Assembly (NCBI GenBank): GCA_029259845.1
Contig: JAJDEI010000158.1
Location: forward strand, 1-57,559
From: Planctomycetaceae bacterium
GTDB lineage: Bacteria; Planctomycetota; Planctomycetia; Planctomycetales; Planctomycetaceae
Length of the DNA stretch: 57,559 nucleotides
Reading direction: 5' to 3'
This document shows, piece by piece, positions 51,396-57,559 of this stretch. Positions within the stretch are counted from its first letter, which is position 1; each line of letters begins with the position of its first letter. The position numbers and the translations under genes are program-made. Under the pieces are notes generated by a model. That model did no database searches. It saw nothing but the letters and a program-made list of their open reading frames with translations, and was not told where the DNA came from.

Positions 51396-53843
51396 TCAAT
51401 GCTGGAACAAAAACTCCTTGGTGTTCAGCACGGCCCAGCAGATATCTTCGAGCGCCAATCGGCGGTCCTCGGCGGTCTGCAGATGGTTTTGTGCGGCACT
51501 CCATTCGGCGGGAGTCGGAGTTCGGCAGAGAGCGGTGAGGTAGAATTCGCCGACGATTTCCTCGTCGCTGCGACCGGCGTCCATTAACGTCTTGATCCGC
51601 CCGTCGTCCTTGCGCAGTTTCTCGTGCACGGTGGGACCGTTGATCATCTGCAAGGCTTGCGACAGGTTGGACTCACTCGAACGTTCGCACTCGCAGGCCA
51701 TTTCCCGTTGCGGCTGTCCGAACGCCTTGAGGAACTCGTGGTCCTTGGGCGGTTCCGGAAGTTGTGTGGCCCGAGTACCGGGAGGGACGGCCGCGAACGT
51801 TTCCGGGACGCCGGTCACCTCAGAGATCGCGTCGAGCAATTGCTCCGCGGAGAGCATGCGGGGGACGAAGTGAGACCCGTACCGCTCGTCGTCGGTGTTG
51901 AAATCGTTCGCCCGCGCGGTCCGCTGGTAGGTCTCGCTCTCCATGATCGTGGCGATCAGCCACTTGCGCGAGTAGCCGTGCTGCACGAACTGCCGGGCCA
52001 ACTCGTCCAGCAATGGAGCATTGGATGGCGGATTCGAGTCGCGAAAATCGTCCACCGGGTCGACAATGCCGCTCCCGAACAGATGGCCCCATACACGGTT
52101 GACGATCGCCTTGGCGAAAAACGGATTCGCGGGAGCCGTCAGCCATTCAGCAAAGACCTTGCGGCGATCTTCGCCTTGAGGGACATCCACGTCGCCGGTG
52201 AGCAGCAGGTGCACCTTCATCGTCTGACCGGTGCGAGGCTGTTTGATCTCGCCGGAATCATTGTTGAAGATGATCTCGTCATCCGGTCGCGGGCCGGTCT
52301 TCCGTCCCACCCGGGTGAAGGCCGCACCGATGCCGTAATAGTTGTCCTGTGTCCATCGCTCGAAGGGATGGTTGTGGCACTTCGCACACTGGATCCGAAT
52401 GCCCAGAAACAGTTGGGCGGTCGTTTCGGTGGCGTCGGTCGGCTCGCGACTGGCCCGCCAATAGTTGGCAGCCGGGTTCTCGAACACACTCCCGGACGCG
52501 GTCAGCAGTTCGCGGGCGAATTCATCCATCGGTGTGTCGGCGAGGATGCCCTCGTAGATCCAACGATTGAATTTGGCGACGCCGGCCGGTTTGAGCTTGC
52601 TGCTTGTGGTGCGAAGCACGTCCGCCCACCGGAGCCCCCAGAAGGAGGCGTGGTCCCGCGTGTCGACAAGCTGCTCGACCAATCGGCTCCGTTTGTCGTC
52701 GCTGCTGTCGTCAAAGAAAGACTGCGTCTCGACCGCTGAAGGCAGACGACCAGTTGTATCGAAATAAGCGCGGCGGATGAATTCGTCATCGCTGCATCGG
52801 CCCGACGGCAGAATCCGGAGCTGCTCCAGCTTTTCATCGATCAGCAGGTCGATGAAGTTGGCCTCCTGAGGATCGTTCCACGCGAAGCCGGGGATGTCGT
52901 CCAGGAAGGTGAGATATGAGGTATCCATTTTGGCGAGATAACGCGCCAAGATGGCGGCTTCTCCGCGCCCCTGTTTCTCGACCAGGCCGTCGGCATTCAC
53001 CTTCGCCACGGACTCATTAGACGATGAAAAGTCGGTCAGCGCGGTGATGTCCTGGACCGATCCGTCACTGAATGTCCCCATCACGATCAGCTGTTGCCGC
53101 TCAGCCCCATCCTCAAACAGCCGCTTGCCGGGTGCGATTTTGACTTCGAGGAGTTCCGCGGCGGCGTCCGAATCGAGCTGGAGGCCTTCGGCGACCCACT
53201 GGCGTAGAACCATGTGCGGGGCGTCGCCGGTATGCAACCGCTGCCCTCCGCCGTGTGCCACCTGCATCAGTGGCTTCCTGAGGATCAGCGAGCTGTCCGG
53301 ATCCATCACGTTCGTGCGGCGGCCGAAGTACTCCGTCCGCAGCGTGTGAATGTCGAGCACCGGATCATAGCCACGCAACGACAGGCGAAAGCCCCCCTTA
53401 CCGGAGGGCGAACCGTGGCACGCCCCCGAGTTGCAACCGGTCTTCGTTAGGGCGGCGAGGACTTCTGCCTGAAAGCTGACCGGCGCCGCTTCGGCCGTCC
53501 GCGTCACGGTCACGGGGACCTCGGCGGCCAAAGAGCCGAACGTCGCCGTCACGGTCGCGGCGCCGTCCGCCACAGACCGGACGATGAACTCATCAGTATT
53601 TGCGATCGCTTCATCAGACGACGCAAACTGGGCCTCTCCCGTCAGGTCCTTCAAGCTGCCGTCCTCGTACTCGCCGGTCACGATGATCCGCTGCACGGCT
53701 CGCGGCCCGATGAGTGCGACCTGGTCCGGTTGCACCAGCAGCCGCACCGGAGTGAGGCTCACCTCTTCCGCGCGAGCCGCCGCTCCGATCAGGAGAAAAC
53801 AAGTTGTCCAGCAACCGATGCTACGTGTGAAGGTCATCACCAT
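51396..53843 (-). CDS. Secreted DUF1549/DUF1553 protein with Ig-like repeats
   Basis: 815 residues from ATG 53,843 (MVMTFTRS; the ATG at 53,837 is as likely). The N-terminal signal peptide ends near AARAEE. Two Big-2/Ig-like domains follow, each with a DGSxxDxTxxxxFxSS pattern (DGSLKDLTGEAQFASS and DGSVQDITALTDFSSS). Between them CNSGACHGSPSGKGGF (near residue 140) resembles a haem-like Cys/His motif but with one extra residue (CxxxxCHG). DUF1549 (DEFIRRAYFDTTGRLPS) and CAKCHNHPFERW, a CxxCH, mark the middle; DUF1553 (FAEWLTAPANPFFAKAIVNR) and VTGVPETFAAVPPG the end. The family is typical for planctomycetes and its role is unproven. Confidence 0.85.
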   Translation of the reverse strand: MVMTFTRSIGCWTTCFLLIGAAARAEEVSLTPVRLLVQPDQVALIGPRAVQRIIVTGEYEDGSLKDLTGEAQFASSDEAIANTDEFIVRSVADGAATVTATFGSLAAEVPVTVTRTAEAAPVSFQAEVLAALTKTGCNSGACHGSPSGKGGFRLSLRGYDPVLDIHTLRTEYFGRRTNVMDPDSSLILRKPLMQVAHGGGQRLHTGDAPHMVLRQWVAEGLQLDSDAAAELLEVKIAPGKRLFEDGAERQQLIVMGTFSDGSVQDITALTDFSSSNESVAKVNADGLVEKQGRGEAAILARYLAKMDTSYLTFLDDIPGFAWNDPQEANFIDLLIDEKLEQLRILPSGRCSDDEFIRRAYFDTTGRLPSAVETQSFFDDSSDDKRSRLVEQLVDTRDHASFWGLRWADVLRTTSSKLKPAGVAKFNRWIYEGILADTPMDEFARELLTASGSVFENPAANYWRASREPTDATETTAQLFLGIRIQCAKCHNHPFERWTQDNYYGIGAAFTRVGRKTGPRPDDEIIFNNDSGEIKQPRTGQTMKVHLLLTGDVDVPQGEDRRKVFAEWLTAPANPFFAKAIVNRVWGHLFGSGIVDPVDDFRDSNPPSNAPLLDELARQFVQHGYSRKWLIATIMESETYQRTARANDFNTDDERYGSHFVPRMLSAEQLLDAISEVTGVPETFAAVPPGTRATQLPEPPKDHEFLKAFGQPQREMACECERSSESNLSQALQMINGPTVHEKLRKDDGRIKTLMDAGRSDEEIVGEFYLTALCRTPTPAEWSAAQNHLQTAEDRRLALEDICWAVLNTKEFLFQH

Positions 53844-54169
53844 TCTGCCCCTGAGATGCATCGTTGGAGATTGAAACCGTTGAAGACTCGAAGCCGGAAA
53901 ACATTCACGACGGCAAATCATTCATTCTTGTTCGCAAATCCGACTTTTCTCGTTCCCAAACTCAGTTCGGGAACGCACGCGCTCGAAACTCCGTTCGCGC
54001 ACTGACGAACAGCTTCACAGATCATACGTCCCCATGCCGGAGATTGGGAACAAGCCAAGTATCCCTACCAAATCCGCTGACGGCAACCATCCGCACGCGA
54101 TTGTCGCTGTTATGCCTCACTGTCGTGCTTCACTGTCTGTCATGCTTCACTGTCTGTCGTGCTTCACTG
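53844..54169. other. 326-base intergenic region with a hairpin and tandem repeat
   Basis: Contains copy 2 of the CGTTCCCAAAC hairpin (53,951-53,975) and a 17-bp tandem repeat (TGCTTCACTGTCTGTCR, about three full units, roughly 54,109-54,172) that runs into the stop codon of the PPC-domain gene. No gene. The two genes on either side lie on the same strand and may be co-transcribed despite this gap. Confidence 0.55.
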
Positions 54170-56470
54170 TCACTCAACCGTAATCTTACCAAGACCGGCC
54201 GAAGCCGTCACTTGGTCATTGCCCACGGCGGCTGCTTTGATGGCCATCTCCGTAATTTCCCCCGCCCCGGCTTCGGTCGTCGCCGTGAGCACAACTTCCG
54301 CCGAAGACTGGTCGGCGGGTATCACCACTTCAGCGGCGCTGACCCCTGCGGGCAGCTTGTCCACCGTCAATTTGATCTCTCCGGACAGCGCCGGATTTCG
54401 TTTGACGTCGATTTTGACGCGGAGTTCCCCCTCGCGCTTCAGCACACGATCGCCGGGGTCGGCAGCGACGGTCAGCGGCGTCTCCAGACGATAGTTGATC
54501 GGGGCGGCGATCGCCGTCTGCGTTGCTTTGTCTTTCTTATGGGTCCCCCGCAGAACAACCGTAAACGGTCCCGCCGGCGACTTCGCCCCAGCGGTCAGCT
54601 CCAGGGTGACTTCATTCGCCCCCTTGGGGATTGGCTGCAATTTGAGGCTGACGTCCGCCGGGAAGGCCGCCTTGTCCAGCACAGCGGCCAGTTCAATCGG
54701 CTCGTCGATCGCCTCGCCTCGTTGCACGACGACTTTGACGGTTGTCTTGAGATGTTTGCCGAGCACGACTTCCGCCGGCTCGACCGACAGGCTGAAGGAA
54801 GGTGCCGGCGCGGCGGCGGCGGCAAAAGCTTGGGTCACGTTCTGGGGAATCACCGATACTTGGCTCCACCGGCCGCGCAGCGTGTTGGTCAGCGTCGCGA
54901 TCTCCCGAATCTCAGTTCCGCCCACTGTCGCCAGGCCGACAATTCGCACTCCGTCGAGAGTGGCCGCCGTCGTCGCTCCCTGCGGAGCGCGAACCGTCAA
55001 TTCGCCGGCCGCCATTCCCGTTCCAATCTGCGTCGGCAACGCCTCCCAGCCTTCCGGGAGGCCTTCGGCAGTCAGCCGAATCGCTCCGTTGTATCCCGCG
55101 CGGACCACATTCACCGTGATGCCGCCGACGCCGCCGGCGGGGATATTCAAATGGTCGGCGTTAACCGACACATCGAACCCGGGCTGGAAGGGACCGGCCT
55201 CAATGCGATAGGCGTACCGCGGTCCGCCCCGCCCAAGCAGGTCTGATGCGACGAGCACGTAGTCTCCGTCAGCATTGAAAGTGTAATCGAGACTCCCTTC
55301 CGCGGTCTTGGCGTCATCGACTCTCGCCACTTGCTTGCCGGCGGTGTCGAGTAACTGCAGCACCAAATCGGTCGGCGCGGCCCGGTCGCGGGTCACACCC
55401 GTGAAGACAAACCGTTGTCCTTTCTTCGCGGCGAACCGGTATCGGTCGATGTCTCCGGGAGACTCGAACCGTCCGTTGAATTGAGCCCCCAGCGGGACCA
55501 CGTTGGCCTGCGGGATGGTATTGTTCGGTTCGGATTCGAGGAACTCCTCCGCGTCACCGACGGACACGATGCCGAATCCGCTCGATTGCCCCTCCGGCCG
55601 GCGTGTGCTCACGGCGAACCACGAGTGGGGCCAGTCAGCCGGAACATCGGCCCAGGCGGGACTCGCATCGCCGACAGCGATGCCGGCAAAATCGATCCGC
55701 GTTTGCTGTCCCCGGCGGACCCCCATCGGCAGCGGGACGTTGAGACACGGAAAATCGCCGATCCGCAACCGATATATGTGTTGCGCCCCTCCCGCGTAGC
55801 CGATGTCGCGAACCTCGGCGAGGTAGGTCCCATCCGTCTCAAAACGGTATTCCAACTGGGCGTCGCCGCTGAGGCCTTCCGCGTCATCCGAGTAGGCCAG
55901 TTCCCGACCGTCAGCATCGTACAGGAACAGGGCCGGATCAAGCGGCGACCCCAGCCGCCGCGCGAGTACCTCAAACGACACCCGCTGCCCGGCGGCCGCT
56001 TCGAACCGAAAATAGTCTCTCGAAAGGTTGTCGACATGGCCGTCCACCGCACAGGGCAGGGTGAGCGACTGCGCCGTCTCGGCCGACTGATTCCCGGCAC
56101 CCTCCGCGACACTCGCGAGATCATCAATGACGATCAGCTGCAGATCGCTCACCCCTTCGGGCGAGATCACGCGGATCGCCTGCAACGAAATCGGAGCATC
56201 CTGCGGCACGTCGACAGCGAACCGGGCGGACCCGGCTTCGGCCTTTGCCGGGGCGATGGCCGGTCCCCAGCTTGTCCACAGTTGGGTCACGGTGCCGAGA
56301 TGCTGTCCGCCGATGACAATCTCCACCGACTGGCCCGGACTGATGCCCCGCGGCGAGACCGACGTGATTGACGGTGCAGCCGCCTGAAGGCTCGTCGCCG
56401 GGCCAAGCACCAGCAGCGACCAGCAAAGATGTCTGCACACAGCGAGACCAAAGCAATTGTGGAGGGACAT
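54170..56470 (-). CDS. Secreted protein with IPT/TIG and PPC domains
   Basis: 766 residues. A signal peptide (core CWSLLVLGPATSL) ends near AAAPS. An IPT/TIG-like Ig fold follows (ITSVSPRGISPGQSVEIVIGG), then two prepeptidase C-terminal (PPC) domains: near 130-235 (DNLSRDYFRFEAAAGQRVSF, LGSPLDPALFLYDADGREL, LEYRFETDGTYLAEVRDIGY) and near 330-420 (DIDRYRFAAKKGQRFVFTG, VLQLLDTAGKQVARVDDA, LDYTFNADGDYVLVASDL). The C-terminal third has beta-rich Ig-like repeats (LTAGAKSPAGPFTVVLRGTH). PPC domains bind polymers or aid secretion. It precedes the DUF1549/DUF1553 gene on the same strand, a pairing often seen in planctomycetes. Confidence 0.85.
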   Translation of the reverse strand: MSLHNCFGLAVCRHLCWSLLVLGPATSLQAAAPSITSVSPRGISPGQSVEIVIGGQHLGTVTQLWTSWGPAIAPAKAEAGSARFAVDVPQDAPISLQAIRVISPEGVSDLQLIVIDDLASVAEGAGNQSAETAQSLTLPCAVDGHVDNLSRDYFRFEAAAGQRVSFEVLARRLGSPLDPALFLYDADGRELAYSDDAEGLSGDAQLEYRFETDGTYLAEVRDIGYAGGAQHIYRLRIGDFPCLNVPLPMGVRRGQQTRIDFAGIAVGDASPAWADVPADWPHSWFAVSTRRPEGQSSGFGIVSVGDAEEFLESEPNNTIPQANVVPLGAQFNGRFESPGDIDRYRFAAKKGQRFVFTGVTRDRAAPTDLVLQLLDTAGKQVARVDDAKTAEGSLDYTFNADGDYVLVASDLLGRGGPRYAYRIEAGPFQPGFDVSVNADHLNIPAGGVGGITVNVVRAGYNGAIRLTAEGLPEGWEALPTQIGTGMAAGELTVRAPQGATTAATLDGVRIVGLATVGGTEIREIATLTNTLRGRWSQVSVIPQNVTQAFAAAAAPAPSFSLSVEPAEVVLGKHLKTTVKVVVQRGEAIDEPIELAAVLDKAAFPADVSLKLQPIPKGANEVTLELTAGAKSPAGPFTVVLRGTHKKDKATQTAIAAPINYRLETPLTVAADPGDRVLKREGELRVKIDVKRNPALSGEIKLTVDKLPAGVSAAEVVIPADQSSAEVVLTATTEAGAGEITEMAIKAAAVGNDQVTASAGLGKITVE

Positions 56471-56859
56471 AGGCTCACACCAGGAAGGATGCTCACTCAG
56501 GCGAGGAAGCCGGCGGGACCGATTCGCGACTCGCTCGCGGAATCGTTTTCATTTGCGGGTCGGGGGAGGGACGTGCGGACATTGGCAGACGCCCTGCCGC
56601 AACTCTTGGGTTCGTTTTCTGAGGACGTCCCATCATAACCGACAGGGAGCACCAGATTCAAAGGCAGCACCCCGCAATCCGCAACCGAAGTGCCCCCGAG
56701 CTGTTCAAACATAGCATGCGCCAACAGGCCGGCACGCCGCATCCCACCGGAATCCGCCCCCCCTTCGCGATCTCAACCCGCTTTCGCAATCAGAGCCGCA
56801 CCATCCCATCCATCAGAGCCCGGAGCGTTAGCGACGGGTCAACACCCACGGGTCAACGC

Positions 56860-57000
56860 ACGGCTCGTCCAGCATTGGGCGAACGTCAGCGTGGTCAGGT
56901 CGTCCTTGAGGCTGTTGAGCCGGCCCCGCTCCATCTCCTTGAGCCGGTACAGGCCGTCGTACGTGTACAGCCAGGTAGCCAGGTAGGCCCGGCTCTGCCG
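56860..57000 (-). pseudogene. RHS-repeat protein fragment
   Basis: Reading the minus strand from about 57,000 gives an uninterrupted ~45-codon stretch with TYDGLYRLKEMERGRLNSLK followed by TTLTFAQCW. TYDGLYRL and the following FxxxW-like segment are characteristic of RHS/YD-repeat proteins. A TGA precedes the fragment and another follows it where the GTTAGCG-type repeat begins, so only about one repeat unit is left. It is a decayed remnant of a large RHS surface/toxin gene. Confidence 0.6.
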
Positions 57001-57221
57001 GACGACGGTTCACATTCAACGCTCAATCCGAGTTGTGTCCGGCGAAGCCGGACCTACCTGGCTCAAGCATGGCCTCGTTGATCGCGTGTGTGACTGGCCC
57101 TGGTCGTCATTCCATCGCTACGTCGCAGGCGGCGAGTATCCGATCACGTGGGGGAGTGCGAACGAGTGGTACGGTGATGAGTTCAAACATTTCGAGTGAT
57201 CCGTCTAATCGATTGGAAGGC

Positions 57222-57338
57222 GTAGGGTGCGTGCGCGCTGGTAAACGTGGTGCGTTCATTTCGTGTGGAACGGTGAACATGATTCAACATCCATCCCGCG
57301 ATCCAAACGCACCATCGATCAACGACAACGCACCCTAC
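57222..57338. repeat. GTAGGGTGCG/CGCACCCTAC inverted-repeat element
   Basis: Terminal inverted repeats GTAGGGTGCG (57,222-57,231) and CGCACCCTAC (57,329-57,338) enclose 97 bases with further partial symmetry (GGTGCGTTCA / CGCACCATCG). I recall similar GTAGGGTGCG elements in diverse bacteria. Only this copy is present. Confidence 0.6.
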
Positions 57339-57419
57339 CCGGCTGGCTGGATTTCGAGAGTTTGTTCGTAACAGTCCCGGCTTGACCCACTCACTCACGT
57401 GCCCGCTCACTCACTCCTC

Positions 57420-57525
<106 letters not shown>

Positions 57526-57559
57526 TCGGAGTCAATCATGTGTTCGCCCACGGGAGGTT

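Noticed and set aside
56428-57081. Short overlapping open frames at the right edge
   Set aside because: They span repeats and an RHS remnant in the wrong frame and show no ribosome-binding sites or family features.

Overview
The window looks like chromosomal DNA of a member of the Planctomycetota, probably order Planctomycetales; this is inferred from gene content and not from a marker phylogeny. The evidence is a GC-rich sequence carrying many families typical of the phylum: DUF1559 prepilin-like proteins, a LEPR-XLL-type N-terminal motif, a BBP7-like outer-membrane barrel, DUF1549/DUF1553, DUF1570, DUF3500, PPC-domain and PQQ-propeller secreted proteins. There is also a dense scatter of small inverted-repeat elements between genes. 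I found no rRNA, tRNA or CRISPR array and no complete insertion sequence.

Layout. 1-566: non-coding, one hairpin repeat. 0.6-6.7 kb: a Tad-type secreted vWA protein, a DUF3500 protein, a YdjM-like membrane protein, a small membrane protein and an alpha/beta hydrolase. 6.8-9.05 kb (minus strand): rpmF-plsX-fabD, the usual ribosomal protein/lipid synthesis cluster, with a repeat between plsX and fabD. 9.5-13.1 kb (minus): a STAS protein, then an ECF sigma factor / anti-sigma factor / methyltransferase operon with very tight spacing. 13.7-17 kb: two secreted proteins, one a HEATH-motif DUF1570 putative metallopeptidase. 17.0-20.3 kb (minus): a translationally coupled pair, a membrane-spanning SLBB-domain protein and an actin-fold ATPase. 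20.6-24.7 kb: an RsbW-type kinase, a TPR protein, a small conserved protein and a beta-ketoacyl-synthase-like protein that has lost its catalytic Cys. 25.4-27.9 kb: divergent ltaE and hisD. 28.4-30.5 kb: a secreted Cys-rich protein with its own terminator, then a DUF1559 pseudopilin and a lipoprotein. 30.5-36.8 kb: a LON-substrate-binding-domain protein, DUF309, endonuclease III, a large FG-GAP/DUF1559 fusion protein and dCTP deaminase. 36.8-45.7 kb: secreted proteins, a methyltransferase, a Na/Pi cotransporter, a zinc-ribbon protein, a PQQ-propeller protein and an FHA-GAF-sigma54 activator. 46-56.5 kb: a NYN nuclease-like protein, a lipoprotein, glgC, a BBP7 barrel, a DUF1549/DUF1553 protein and a PPC-domain protein. 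56.5-57.6 kb: no intact gene, but an RHS fragment, a small inverted-repeat element and the 3' end (domains V and VI) of a group II intron on the minus strand.

The strongest sequence-level discovery is a nested set of non-autonomous mobile elements. Two copies (25,018-25,173 and 43,123-43,279) of a 156-157 bp element share terminal inverted repeats, an identical 19-bp internal stem and perfect 10-bp target duplications. The 43-kb copy sits inside a second repeat whose uninterrupted paralogue lies at 9.2-9.4 kb, so the window holds both the filled and the empty site. At least two more ~100-bp families are dispersed here, and one appears to supply the last codons of the DUF309 gene. The best candidate for an undescribed protein system is the SLBB membrane protein / actin-like ATPase pair at 17.0-20.3 kb.
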